A program made the position numbers and the translations under genes. A DNA stretch of 64,000 bases from Comamonadaceae bacterium (GTDB lineage: Bacteria; Pseudomonadota; Gammaproteobacteria; Burkholderiales; Burkholderiaceae_C). Each line of letters opens with the position of its first letter. The stretch's first letter is position 1. The stretch covers positions 1 to 64,000 of the forward strand of contig CANFOQ010000005.1 in the NCBI GenBank assembly GCA_947448745.1, read 5' to 3'. The notes under the pieces were generated by a model. That model made no database searches. It worked only from the letters and a program-made list of their open reading frames with translations, and was not told the DNA's origin. Shown here piece after piece: positions 17,636 through 26,589 of this stretch.

Positions 17636-19615
17636 TTAGTGGTTGTCAGCCAGCTGCTCGAGGATGGCCGGATTCTCAAGTGTGGACGTGTCCTGCGTGA
17701 TGGCCTCGCCTTTGGCCACCGAGCGCAGCAAGCGCCGCATGATCTTGCCCGAACGCGTCTTGGGCAAGTTGTCACCAAAACGAATGTCCTTGGGCTTGGC
17801 GATGGGGCCAATTTCTTTGCCCACATGGTCGCGCAAAATTTTGGCAATCTGCTTGGCTTCATCGCCGGTGGGGCGTGAACGCTTCAACACCACGAAGGCG
17901 CAAATCGCTTCACCGGTGGTGTCGTCAGGGCGGCCTACTACCGCTGCTTCAGCCACGAGCTCGGTGCAGCTCACCAAGGCCGATTCAATTTCCATCGTGC
18001 CCATGCGGTGACCCGACACGTTCAACACATCGTCGATGCGACCCGTGATGGTGAAGTAGCCTGTTTTCGCATCACGGATGGCACCGTCGCCAGCCAAGTA
18101 ATACTTGCCTTTGAACTCTTCGGGGTAATAGCTTTTCACGAAGCGCTCAGGGTCGCCCCAGATGGTGCGGATCATGGACGGCCAAGGTTTCTTCACCACC
18201 AAGATGCCACCTTCACCGTTGGGCATGTCGTGACCCGCTTCGTCCACGATGGCGGCTTGAATGCCAGGGAAAGGCAACGTGCATGAGCCGGGCACCATGG
18301 GGGTCACACCCGGCAGCGGCGTGATCATGTGACCGCCGGTTTCGGTTTGCCAAAAGGTGTCGACGATGGGGCAACGGCTGCCGCCCACGTGCTGGTGATA
18401 CCACTCCCACGCTGCGGGGTTGATGGGTTCACCCACCGAGCCGAGCAAGCGCAAGCTGTTCAAGTTGTAGCGATCGGGGTGCACATCGGCACTGCCTTCC
18501 GCGGCTTTGATGAGCGAGCGAATCGCGGTGGGGGCGGTGTAAAAAATACTGACCTTGTGGTCTTGGATCATTTTCCAAAAACGACCGGCATCGGGGTAAG
18601 TGGGCACGCCTTCAAACACCACCTGGGTGCCGCCCAAAGCCAGGGGGCCATAAGCGATGTAGGTGTGGCCGGTGACCCAACCGATGTCAGCCGTGCACCA
18701 AAACACATCGTCGTGTTTCAAATCGAAGGTCCACTCGGTGGTGAGCGCGGCGTGCATCAGGTAGCCGCCGGTGCTGTGCTGCACGCCTTTGGGTTTGCCG
18801 GTGGAGCCGGAGGTGTACAAAAGGAACAAGGGGTGCTCGGCACCCACCCACACCGGTTCGCAGCTGGTGGGTTGTTGGGCGGCCAAATCGGCCAGCCACA
18901 GGTCGCGGCCCGCGGTCATGGCGATGTCCGCGCCCGAGCGCTTGACCACCAACACGTTTTGAATGCTGTCGCAGCCGCCCAAAGCCAGGGCTTCATCGAC
19001 GATGGATTTCAAGGGCAGTTGTTTGCCGCCGCGCATTTGGTTGTCAGCGGTGATGACGATTTTGGCGCCGGTGTCTTGAATGCGGTCACGCAGGCTTTGC
19101 GCCGAGAAACCACCGAACACCACCGAGTGCGTGGCACCAATGCGGGCACAGGCTTGCATGGCCGCCACACCATCAACCGACATCGAGATGTAGATGATGA
19201 CGCGGTCGCCTTTGCTGACGCCCAAGGACTTCAACACATTGGCGTATTGGCAGGTTTTGGCCAGCAACGCTGCATAGGTGGTGTTGGTCACTTTGCCGTC
19301 ATCGGCTTCAAAAATGATGGCGGTTTTGTCGCCCAAACCGCGCTCGATGTTGCGGTCGAGACAGTTGTAAGAAGCGTTGAGGGTGCCGTCTTCAAACCAG
19401 GTGAAGAACGGTGCTTTGGACTCGTCCAAGGTTTTGGTGAAGGGTTGTTGCCAGTGCAGCAAGCGACGCGCTTGGGCGGCCCAGAAACCTTCGTAGTCTT
19501 CATCAGCGTGTTTGATGAGGGCTTGGTAGGCCGCCATCCCGGCCACGTTGGCTTTTTGAACGAACTCAGCGGGGGGCTGGATGATGGGCAATTCGTGGTG
19601 GTGCTGCTGGCTCAT
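17636..19615 (-). CDS. acsA: acetyl-CoA synthetase (AMP-forming)
   Basis: A 659-residue Acs starting [20 protein letters not shown] at the ATG at 19615, preceded by a strong GGAG. It makes acetyl-CoA from acetate, ATP and CoA through an acetyl-adenylate. Motifs: [20 protein letters not shown] (ATP loop), [18 protein letters not shown] (adenylate site), [16 protein letters not shown] (hinge) and [11 protein letters not shown], whose Lys is the classical acetylation switch site. The family length is normal. The stop lies six bases from a dispersed repeat. It is divergent from the UPF0114 gene. Confidence 0.97.
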   Translation of the reverse strand: MSQQHHHELPIIQPPAEFVQKANVAGMAAYQALIKHADEDYEGFWAAQARRLLHWQQPFTKTLDESKAPFFTWFEDGTLNASYNCLDRNIERGLGDKTAIIFEADDGKVTNTTYAALLAKTCQYANVLKSLGVSKGDRVIIYISMSVDGVAAMQACARIGATHSVVFGGFSAQSLRDRIQDTGAKIVITADNQMRGGKQLPLKSIVDEALALGGCDSIQNVLVVKRSGADIAMTAGRDLWLADLAAQQPTSCEPVWVGAEHPLFLLYTSGSTGKPKGVQHSTGGYLMHAALTTEWTFDLKHDDVFWCTADIGWVTGHTYIAYGPLALGGTQVVFEGVPTYPDAGRFWKMIQDHKVSIFYTAPTAIRSLIKAAEGSADVHPDRYNLNSLRLLGSVGEPINPAAWEWYHQHVGGSRCPIVDTFWQTETGGHMITPLPGVTPMVPGSCTLPFPGIQAAIVDEAGHDMPNGEGGILVVKKPWPSMIRTIWGDPERFVKSYYPEEFKGKYYLAGDGAIRDAKTGYFTITGRIDDVLNVSGHRMGTMEIESALVSCTELVAEAAVVGRPDDTTGEAICAFVVLKRSRPTGDEAKQIAKILRDHVGKEIGPIAKPKDIRFGDNLPKTRSGKIMRRLLRSVAKGEAITQDTSTLENPAILEQLADNH

Positions 19616-19797
19616 GGTTTGTCTCCTGATGGGTCTGGCCGCTTGTGCGGCTCTCGATTGCGGGTGAATGTCGTGCATGCCTCTTACACCCTACTGACTG
19701 GCATGAAGCTTACGTTGGAGGCAGAGCAACAGCGCTGCTGGCTTTCCCTAGAATCAGCGTTTTCGGGCGCTGTGACCGCCTCTTCAGGACTTCTCCC

Positions 19798-20406
19798 ATG
19801 ACCACCCCGCAAGCCCGTCAGCCCAGCAACATCGCCCGATTGATCTTTGCCAGCCGTTGGTTGCAACTGCCTTTGTACCTGGGCTTGATTGCCGCGCAAG
19901 CCTTGTACGTGGTGCATTTTTGGGTGGAACTGGTGCATTTGCTCGAAGCCGCGTTTGGCAACCAAACCGCCTTGCAAGCCTTGATCAGCAGCATTGGCTA
20001 CAAAAACGAGGGCGAGGCCGCCGGTCTGAACGAGACCATCATCATGTTGGTGGTGCTGGCCTTGATTGACGTGGTGATGATCTCGAACTTGCTGTTGATG
20101 GTGATCGTTGGTGGCTACGAAACCTTTGTCTCGCGCATGTATTTGGAAAAACACCCCGATCAACCCGAATGGCTCAGCCATGTGAACGCCTCGGTGTTGA
20201 AAGTGAAATTGGCCATGGCCATCATCGGCATCTCGTCCATCCACTTGCTGAAAACCTTCATCAACGCGGCCAACTACGAAGAAAAAGTATTGATGTGGCA
20301 AGCACTCATCCACATCACGTTTTTGCTCAGTGCGATGGCCATCGCTTACACCGACAAACTGCTGAACCAAACCCGTGTCATTGAACACGATCACCAATCG
20401 CATTGA
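19798..20406 (+). CDS. UPF0114 (YqhA/TIGR00645) family membrane protein
   Basis: A 202-residue protein with about four hydrophobic helices: [40 protein letters not shown] with [33 protein letters not shown] and [18 protein letters not shown]. The D-x-x-x-I-x-N-L-L-x-M-V-x-x-G-G-Y-E-x-F-V-S-R segment is the family hallmark. The biochemical function is not known. It lies 24 bp upstream of the fumarase gene on the same strand, so the two are probably one transcript. Confidence 0.85.
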   Translation: MTTPQARQPSNIARLIFASRWLQLPLYLGLIAAQALYVVHFWVELVHLLEAAFGNQTALQALISSIGYKNEGEAAGLNETIIMLVVLALIDVVMISNLLLMVIVGGYETFVSRMYLEKHPDQPEWLSHVNASVLKVKLAMAIIGISSIHLLKTFINAANYEEKVLMWQALIHITFLLSAMAIAYTDKLLNQTRVIEHDHQSH

Positions 20407-20430
20407 TTTTTTAAACCTAGAAGTTCCGAC

Positions 20431-21981
20431 ATGACCACCATCCGCCAAGAAGACCTGATTGAATCGGTCGCCGCTGCGCTGCAATACATCAGCTACTACC
20501 ACCCCGCCGACTACATCGCGCACTTGGCCCGCGCCTATGACCGCGAGCAAAGCCCTGCGGCCAAAGACGCCATCGCGCAAATTTTGACCAACAGCAAGAT
20601 GAGCGCCACCGGCCACCGCCCCATCTGCCAAGACACCGGCATCGTCAATGTGTTTTTGAAAATCGGCATGGACGTGCGCTGGGAAGGTTTCAGCGGCAGC
20701 ATCGACGACGCCATTAATGAAGGTGTGCGCCGTGGTTACAACCACCCGGACAACACGCTGCGTGCCTCGGTGGTGGCCGACCCGCAGTTCGCCCGGAAAA
20801 ACACCAAGGACAACACGCCTGCGGTCATCTTCACCGAACTCGTTCCCGGCAACAAGGTGGACGTGACGGTCGCGGCCAAAGGCGGCGGCAGCGAGAACAA
20901 ATCGAAGATGGTCATGTTGAATCCGAGTGACAGCGTGGTCGATTGGGTGCTGAAAACCGTGCCGACCATGGGCGCTGGTTGGTGCCCACCGGGCATGTTG
21001 GGCATTGGCATTGGTGGCACCGCCGAAAAAGCGGTGCTGATGGCCAAAGAAAGCCTGATGGACGACTTGGACATGTACCAACTGCTCGAGAAGTCCAGCA
21101 AAGGATCTGCTTTAAGCCAAGTGGAAGAACTGCGCTTGGAGCTGTACCACAAGGTCAACGCCTTAGGCATTGGCGCACAAGGCCTGGGCGGCCTCACCAC
21201 CGTGTTGGATGTGAAGATCAAGATGTACCCCACACATGCGGCCAGCAAGCCCATCGCCATGATTCCCAACTGCGCCGCGACACGCCATGCGCACTTTGTG
21301 ATGGACGGCTCAGGGCCGGTGTATTTGGACCCGCCCTCGCTTGATTTGTGGCCCAACGTCAACTGGACACCCGACACGCAAAAAAGTAAACGCGTTGACT
21401 TGAACACCCTCACCAAAGCCGAAGTGGCCAGCTGGAAACCGGGTCAAACTTTGTTGCTCAACGGCAAGATGCTCACAGGCCGCGACGCTGCACACAAACG
21501 CATTCAAGACATGCTGGCCAAGGGTGAAAAATTGCCAGTGGACTTCACCAACCGTGTCATTTATTACGTCGGGCCTGTGGACCCGGTGGGCGACGAAGCT
21601 GTCGGCCCCGCAGGCCCCACCACCGCCACGCGCATGGACAAATTCACCGAGATGATGTTGGCGCAAACCGGTCTCATCAGCATGGTGGGCAAGGCCGAGC
21701 GCGGACCTACCGCCATTGAAGCGATTCAAAAACACCAAAGCGCCTACCTGATGGCCGTGGGCGGCGCCGCGTACTTGGTGTCCAAAGCCATCAAACACGC
21801 CGAAGTGGTGGGTTTTGCCGACCTTGGCATGGAAGCGATTTACGAGTTTGATGTGGTTGACATGCCGGTCACTGTGGCGGTGGACGCGGGCGGCACCAGC
21901 GCCCACATCACCGGCCCCGCCGAGTGGTCCAAGCGCATCGCCACCGGTGAGTTCAAGGGCATCGAGGTCAAAGCCCAGTGA
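20431..21981 (+). CDS. fumA: class I (iron-sulphur) fumarate hydratase
   Basis: A 516-residue single-chain class I fumarase that interconverts fumarate and malate in the citric acid cycle using a [4Fe-4S] cluster. The N-terminal domain contains RPICQDTGIVNVFLKIG and KMVMLNPSDSV; the middle part has IPNCAATRHAHFVMDGSGP; the C-terminal domain has YYVGPVDPV and GPTTATRMD. The Cys in ICQDTG and PNCAATRH fit cluster ligands. An alternative name would be fumB or an L(+)-tartrate dehydratase homologue, but the fused two-domain length favours fumarase. The last codons overlap the start of murI by four bases. Confidence 0.92.
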   Translation: MTTIRQEDLIESVAAALQYISYYHPADYIAHLARAYDREQSPAAKDAIAQILTNSKMSATGHRPICQDTGIVNVFLKIGMDVRWEGFSGSIDDAINEGVRRGYNHPDNTLRASVVADPQFARKNTKDNTPAVIFTELVPGNKVDVTVAAKGGGSENKSKMVMLNPSDSVVDWVLKTVPTMGAGWCPPGMLGIGIGGTAEKAVLMAKESLMDDLDMYQLLEKSSKGSALSQVEELRLELYHKVNALGIGAQGLGGLTTVLDVKIKMYPTHAASKPIAMIPNCAATRHAHFVMDGSGPVYLDPPSLDLWPNVNWTPDTQKSKRVDLNTLTKAEVASWKPGQTLLLNGKMLTGRDAAHKRIQDMLAKGEKLPVDFTNRVIYYVGPVDPVGDEAVGPAGPTTATRMDKFTEMMLAQTGLISMVGKAERGPTAIEAIQKHQSAYLMAVGGAAYLVSKAIKHAEVVGFADLGMEAIYEFDVVDMPVTVAVDAGGTSAHITGPAEWSKRIATGEFKGIEVKAQ

Positions 21982-22808
21982 AGCTGGACAAGGCCTCGCC
22001 CATCGGCGTGTTCGACAGCGGCGTGGGCGGCTTGAGCATTTTGAAAGCGCTGCAAGCGCAGATGCCGCACGAGCAGTTTGTGTATGTGGCCGACAGCAGC
22101 CATGCGCCCTATGGCGAGCGTGATGCCGATTTCGTGCAACAACGTGCTGGGCATTTGCTCCAATTCTTACGCGAGCAACACCAGGTGAAAGCCTTGGTGG
22201 TGGCTTGCAACACCGCCACCGCCTTGGCCATTCACAACATGCGCAGCGCCTACCCAGAATTGCCCCTGTTCGGCGTGGAACCCGCCATCAAACCCGCAGC
22301 AAGCTTGAGCCACACGCAACGCGTGGGCGTGATGGCCACAGCCGGCACCTTGAAGAGCGAGAAGTTTCAAAGCTTGCTGAATGGTTTGCAGACAGATGTC
22401 ACGTTTGTGCTGCAAGCCTGCGAAGGTTTGGCCGATGCGATCGAGCAGCAATGGCAACATGCCGACAACAAAGCAGTGTCTGCGCTGTGCAAAAAATACG
22501 CTGAAACCATGGGTGCGTTTGGCACACAAGCCGGACAAATGGATGTGCTGGTGCTGGGCTGTACCCACTACCCGTTTGCCATGAACGAATTGCATGCCTT
22601 GGTGGGCCCCGATGTGCAGATCGTGGAAACCGGTGTGCCGGTGGCGCGTCACACGCACAAGGTGTTGGTAGACCTGGGCTTGTTGCAAACCTCAGGTGTA
22701 GGTGGTGTGCAGTTGTTCGCGACAGGTGACGTGCAAAATTTGCAGCACGCGGCGCAGATGTGGTTGGGTGAACGCCAAGAACCTTGGCACGTGGCCACGT
22801 TGACCTGA
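21978..22808 (+). CDS. murI: glutamate racemase
   Basis: A 276-residue cofactor-free racemase that supplies D-glutamate for peptidoglycan. It starts at a GTG overlapping the fumarase stop (GTGA), so translation is coupled. Catalytic features: FDSGVGGLSILKAL, the first catalytic Cys in VVACNTATALAIHN, and the second in LVLGCTHYPFAMNE. Length and motif spacing are normal. Confidence 0.96.
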   Translation: MKLDKASPIGVFDSGVGGLSILKALQAQMPHEQFVYVADSSHAPYGERDADFVQQRAGHLLQFLREQHQVKALVVACNTATALAIHNMRSAYPELPLFGVEPAIKPAASLSHTQRVGVMATAGTLKSEKFQSLLNGLQTDVTFVLQACEGLADAIEQQWQHADNKAVSALCKKYAETMGAFGTQAGQMDVLVLGCTHYPFAMNELHALVGPDVQIVETGVPVARHTHKVLVDLGLLQTSGVGGVQLFATGDVQNLQHAAQMWLGERQEPWHVATLT

Positions 22809-22858
22809 AAAACTTGAGGTGGGGATTCAGCGCTGGTGAAGCAGTGTGCTGTCTGCGC

Positions 22859-23485
22859 TCAATGCAAATGACGAGGTCTGCGACCACCGTGGCCTGAGCT
22901 GCCTGCGCCGCCCGAACCGCGCGGAGGCTTGCTGATTTCCAAGGAACTGACCAGTGAATCGAAGCGTTTGCTGAACAGCTTGTCCACTTCTAGCACCACA
23001 TCGGTGAGTTCGGAGGCGTCGAAATGCCGTTCCATCAGGTTCACCATGTCTTGCACCAAGAGATCGCGCTGCACCTGCATGATGGCAGCAGGCGTGGGGC
23101 CGACAAACAGCATGAGGAAATCGTCGCGGGATTCGCGGCCTTGGGCTTCGTCTTCTTCGTCGAATTCGGAATCGTAAAAAGTCACTTCAAGGGCCGCGCC
23201 GGTGAACGTGAGGTCGTTCAAGCCCATGCACATGTCGTCCAAGGCTTGGCGGAAATCGTCTTCGCCTTTGATGGTCCAGCAAATTTGCAGCAAGTGGTCG
23301 TTTTCGTCGAAACGGATGCCGGGCTCTTCTTCGTAAAAACTGTCGGCACCTTCACTCAGGGACCGGGCACCGGCATAGACCCAAATGGAACGCAGCGCGT
23401 CTTGGATCAGCTCGAATGTGACCTCTTCGCGCAATGGGACGGTGCCATGCACATGGATCTCAAAGGTGGTGGTGTATTTCGACAT
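22859..23485 (-). CDS. conserved hypothetical protein (DUF6806-like)
   Basis: A 208-residue cytosolic protein starting MSKYTTTFEIHVHGTVPLRE at the ATG at 23485. The C-terminus is a short Gly/Ser/Arg/His tail (PRGSGGAGSSGHGGRRPRH). The middle is acidic (FYDSEFDEEDEAQ). From memory it resembles a Burkholderiales-restricted family catalogued as DUF6806; no function is known to me. No signal peptide or membrane helix. It converges on murI with a 50-bp gap and faces away from the globin-like gene. Confidence 0.65.
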   Translation of the reverse strand: MSKYTTTFEIHVHGTVPLREEVTFELIQDALRSIWVYAGARSLSEGADSFYEEEPGIRFDENDHLLQICWTIKGEDDFRQALDDMCMGLNDLTFTGAALEVTFYDSEFDEEDEAQGRESRDDFLMLFVGPTPAAIMQVQRDLLVQDMVNLMERHFDASELTDVVLEVDKLFSKRFDSLVSSLEISKPPRGSGGAGSSGHGGRRPRHLH

Positions 23486-23624
23486 GAAAGCATGATAGCA
23501 GTGGCATCCGCGGCTTCTCAAAAGTCACCCCAACTGGTGTTCAATAGTGGTTTTGGGGTCATGTTTATTTGACAGAGATCAATCAAACCAACATAATTGC
23601 CGCCGAACTGCTGGGATTTGATAT

Positions 23625-24428
23625 ATGGTGATCAATTTAGTTTTTAACAGTAAAGATGAGTGTGAGAATCTCATTAAAAAGTTTTATGAATACGTTGTAG
23701 ACAAGCGCGATATCAAACATTTCTTTTTTGGCATCAATTTAGACCGCGTCTTAGAAGACCAGTTTTTGTATTTGCCGTTGATTGTTCGCAAACCGAAACG
23801 TTATTACAAAGAGACGGTGATGCAAACGGCACCCTCTGGTATCCAAATCAAGGTTCCTCAATTTGATGAGATTTGTTTCGTCATGCGCATGTTGCTCGAG
23901 CAAGAGGGCTACCCCAAAAACCTCATCCCGATGGCTGCCACCAACATGATTGAAATCATGGAGGAAACCCGCGCACAAATAGCGGACTCTGAGGTGAAGG
24001 TGTGGAAACCCCTTGAAATCGACAAAGAATTGATCAGCGATTTTTACAATAAAAACCGCACCGATGCCCGGATCGAAAAAAACGGTGACGTCTACATCAG
24101 CAGCGGTTTACCAACGCCTACGTGGACCCGCGTGGTGCCTGACAAAACAAAAATCATCTTCATCGCCCAGGCATTTTCAGCTGGGCAATCAACACCTATT
24201 GAAACATTCAATCATTTTTGCCATGACTTGAATACCAAAATTGATTACATGCATTTCCATGCCCGTGAAAGCAATATGGGGCCGGTGATGTTTGCACGTC
24301 ACGAGATGAACTACGCCTCTGGTTTGCCATCGAGGATGTTCATGCGAGCCATGCGCGTATTCGCTTCAAATTTTGATTCAGGCGTACGCTTGGACGTCAA
24401 TCAAATATTGAAGAACACTAAAAAATAA
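23625..24428 (+). CDS. globin-fold domain protein lacking the haem ligand, with unknown C-terminal domain
   Basis: A 267-residue protein in two parts. Residues 15-120 align without gaps, by eye, to the group 1 truncated haemoglobin pattern: FYEYVVDKRDIKHFFFGINL (compare F-Y-x-x-V-x-x-D-x-R-x-x-x-F-F-x-G), LDRVLEDQ, PKRYY, then MQTAPSGIQIKVPQFDEI where globins have M-x-x-A-H-x-G-L-x-I-x-x-x-x-F-D. The proximal His is replaced by Pro70. The remaining 145 residues (including IIFIAQAFSAGQ and MHFHARESNMGPVMFARHEM) match nothing I know. It is monocistronic, with AT-richer codon use than its neighbours, before tRNA-Leu. Possible role: haem-independent sensor. The globin kinship is inferred from a remembered consensus. 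Confidence 0.6.
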   Translation: MVINLVFNSKDECENLIKKFYEYVVDKRDIKHFFFGINLDRVLEDQFLYLPLIVRKPKRYYKETVMQTAPSGIQIKVPQFDEICFVMRMLLEQEGYPKNLIPMAATNMIEIMEETRAQIADSEVKVWKPLEIDKELISDFYNKNRTDARIEKNGDVYISSGLPTPTWTRVVPDKTKIIFIAQAFSAGQSTPIETFNHFCHDLNTKIDYMHFHARESNMGPVMFARHEMNYASGLPSRMFMRAMRVFASNFDSGVRLDVNQILKNTKK

Positions 24429-24430
24429 AT

Positions 24431-24448
24431 AAAATCAATCCGAAGGGT
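24431..24448 (-). terminator. weak intrinsic terminator after tRNA-Leu
   Basis: On the minus strand CAACCC-TTC-GGATTG (one mismatch in the stem) is followed by an interrupted T tract (ATTTTATTTATTTTT). It directly follows the CCA end of the tRNA. Confidence 0.4.
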
Positions 24449-24542
24449 TGGTGCCCGAGACCGGAATCGAACCGGTACGCCCCTTATGCAGGAAAGCGGC
24501 GGATTTTAAGTCCGCTGTGTCTACCAATTTCACCACTCGGGC
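24449..24542 (-). tRNA. tRNA-Leu(UAA)
   Basis: The minus strand reads GCCCGAG (acceptor), a D arm with GGTAGACAC, an anticodon stem GCGGA with loop CTTAAAA (anticodon UAA), a long class II variable arm, a T arm ACCGG-TTCGATT-CCGGT, then CTCGGGC-A-CCA with CCA encoded. The acceptor and T stems pair perfectly. The class II arm and the anticodon both specify leucine. Confidence 0.97.
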
Positions 24543-24574
24543 GAGTGTTGCAAGCCCTGTATTGTGGCAAAACT

Positions 24575-25675
24575 TCAGGGTGAAATCGGCTGCTCTTTCA
24601 AATAAATACGCGAGCTCGCTTCGGGCGGCATCCACACCTTGGCGCCTTGAAAAAACACTTGCACGTGTTTCATGTCCGAGGTGGCAACCGTCCAAGGTGC
24701 AGAACCATGGATGCTGCGCCCGGCGCCGGGGGTGAGCGTGACCAAGGTGCGTTTGTTTTTGCCGTCATCGACGCAAACTGTGGTGGCTTTGCTGGACACC
24801 AAGTACACATAACTGCCTGGTTTGTTGGGTGACACCGACGCCACAGGGACGGGTTCTGTTTTGATATTGGCGCAATCAGCAGCAGCGCTTGAATTGACAA
24901 CATCTGGGCTGTCTTTCGTAGCGGGCCCTGAGGTCGTTGCAGCTGGCAGTGCAGCGGTGAAGTTTGCAGGCTTCAAGGACGTTGGGGTCGGGGCAGAGGG
25001 GGGTAAAGCGGTGGCATCAGGCAATGCCGCTTGGAGTGATGGGGCGACAGAGGGGGCTTGCGTCTGGGTTGTTGCAGGGGGCAGGGAGGGCATGACAGGC
25101 AATTGAACCGTGTCGGTTTTTAAGGTAGCCGCTGCTGGGGCAATGATCTCGGGCACCGCTGTAGCCACCTCCTCCGCCTTCGTGGTTTTTGGGGGGGGAA
25201 GTACTTTGGCGGTGATCGGCTCGACCCATTCGTTGTACAGGCCTTGGTTGTTGGGGCGGTTGTATTGCCACAGGCCCAACACCAACAGCAAAGCGGCCAA
25301 ACCCCAAGTGCCCAGCAACTTCGACCATGCGGCTCCGGGGCGACGCACTTCGGAATGCACCACTTGGCTCTTCAGGTTTTTTTCAGACAAGCGAATGATG
25401 TCGTCGATGACACTGGCGGAACTGCGCGGTGCGGGCGCTTCCATGACGGCCAAGCTGGGTGGTTCTTGCGAGGCGTTTTCCAGCAGGCGAATCACGCGGC
25501 GCAGCGACTGGGCTTTGATTTGCGGCGAGTAAAACAGGGAATCGCTGTCTTCTTCGAGTTGACGCGCTTGTGCCGCCGACAAATTGGCCATCAAGGCCAG
25601 TTGTGCATGGTCCAAGTCTGCGGCCAAGCGCAGGCTTTTCAAATGGGCGGCATCATCGCGGACCGGCTCTTCCAT
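24575..25675 (-). CDS. RodZ-like helix-turn-helix / DUF4115 membrane protein
   Basis: A 366-residue protein. Residues 5-45 form a helix-turn-helix (LKSLRLAADLDHAQLALMAN), followed by a short cytoplasmic link, one transmembrane helix (LLGTWGLAALLLVLGLW, about 118-135), a long Pro/Ala/Thr-rich periplasmic linker to about 285, and a C-terminal beta domain with a DUF4115-like end (SAPWTVATSDMKHVQVFFQG then ASSRIYLKEQPI). This is the layout of RodZ, which links MreB to the cell-shape machinery, but the helix-turn-helix lacks the canonical RodZ start and the usual ispG/gcpE neighbour is absent. It may be a paralogue. Confidence 0.65.
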   Translation of the reverse strand: MEEPVRDDAAHLKSLRLAADLDHAQLALMANLSAAQARQLEEDSDSLFYSPQIKAQSLRRVIRLLENASQEPPSLAVMEAPAPRSSASVIDDIIRLSEKNLKSQVVHSEVRRPGAAWSKLLGTWGLAALLLVLGLWQYNRPNNQGLYNEWVEPITAKVLPPPKTTKAEEVATAVPEIIAPAAATLKTDTVQLPVMPSLPPATTQTQAPSVAPSLQAALPDATALPPSAPTPTSLKPANFTAALPAATTSGPATKDSPDVVNSSAAADCANIKTEPVPVASVSPNKPGSYVYLVSSKATTVCVDDGKNKRTLVTLTPGAGRSIHGSAPWTVATSDMKHVQVFFQGAKVWMPPEASSRIYLKEQPISP

Positions 25676-25812
25676 GGGCTAATCAAGTTTCAAAATCAAA
25701 AAAATGTACTTCATGTGCAAGTGTGAGTCTATGCTGGTTTTCTTGAGGACAGATGGCAGAAATATGAACCTTTGGGTTCATCGTGGGTTGGTACGGCCCT
25801 TAACATCACCGC

Positions 25813-26589
25813 ATGAAAACATGTGTCGTCAACGGCGTGGCTTTGGAGGTTCAGCACATCCCTGGGTCTGCGGACTTGGCACCCATCGTGTTTTTGCACG
25901 AGGGCTTGGGGTCGGTGGCGATGTGGCAAACCCGCGCAGGCCATTGGCCCAAACAAGTGTGCCAAGCCACGGGCCGCGCAGGCTGGGTCTATTCAAGACG
26001 CGGCTATGGGCAATCCGACAGCATCCCCGATGTGCGCGGCGTCAACCGTTTGGCGGCCGACTACATGCACCAAGAGGCTTGGGCTGTGTTGCCAGCACTG
26101 CTGGAGCAATGGGGTGTGCACAAACCGGTGTTGCTGGGGCATTCGGATGGCGGCAGCATTGCGCTGTTGTACGCGGCAAAGTTTGAAGTGACGGCATGCA
26201 TCGTGATGGCCCCGCACCTGATGGTGGAAGACAAATCGGTGAAGGCGATTCAAGCCGCGCGGGTGGCTTATGAAGAAACCAACTTGCGCGAGCGCCTCAT
26301 GCGCTTTCACAAAGAGGTGGATTGCGCGTTTTGGCAATGGAATGATGTGTGGTTGTCCGAGCCGTTCAGCCACTTTGACATTCATGCAGACTGCTTGCAC
26401 ATCACCGCCCCCGTGCTGGCCATGCAAGGTGTGGATGACGCCTACGGCAGCATGCGGCACATTGATGACTTGCGCACCGCAGGCACGGTGCAACGCGAAG
26501 AGCTGAAAGACTGCGGGCATTCGCCGTACCGAGAGCAGGCCGAGATGAGCCTAGAACTCGTCAAGGTGTTTTTAAAAGACGGGCCTTGA
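25813..26589 (+). CDS. alpha/beta hydrolase
   Basis: A 258-residue alpha/beta-hydrolase. Catalytic triad candidates: Ser in LLGHSDGGSIALLYA (nucleophile elbow G-H-S-D-G), Asp in MQGVDDAYGS and His in KDCGHSPYRE. An oxyanion-type HEGLGSVAMWQ lies near residue 30. No signal peptide, so a cytosolic esterase, lactonase or thioesterase is likely; the substrate cannot be told. Its last 29 bases overlap the end of hipA on the other strand. Confidence 0.88.
   Translation: MKTCVVNGVALEVQHIPGSADLAPIVFLHEGLGSVAMWQTRAGHWPKQVCQATGRAGWVYSRRGYGQSDSIPDVRGVNRLAADYMHQEAWAVLPALLEQWGVHKPVLLGHSDGGSIALLYAAKFEVTACIVMAPHLMVEDKSVKAIQAARVAYEETNLRERLMRFHKEVDCAFWQWNDVWLSEPFSHFDIHADCLHITAPVLAMQGVDDAYGSMRHIDDLRTAGTVQREELKDCGHSPYREQAEMSLELVKVFLKDGP

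Noticed and set aside
18329-19801. A 490-codon open frame antisense to acsA
   Set aside because: Shadow of a clearly coding gene; repetitive Gly/Val/His-rich product without motifs.
24575-25675. Assigning the symbol rodZ with confidence
   Set aside because: Domain order fits, but the helix-turn-helix is divergent and the usual ispG neighbour is missing.
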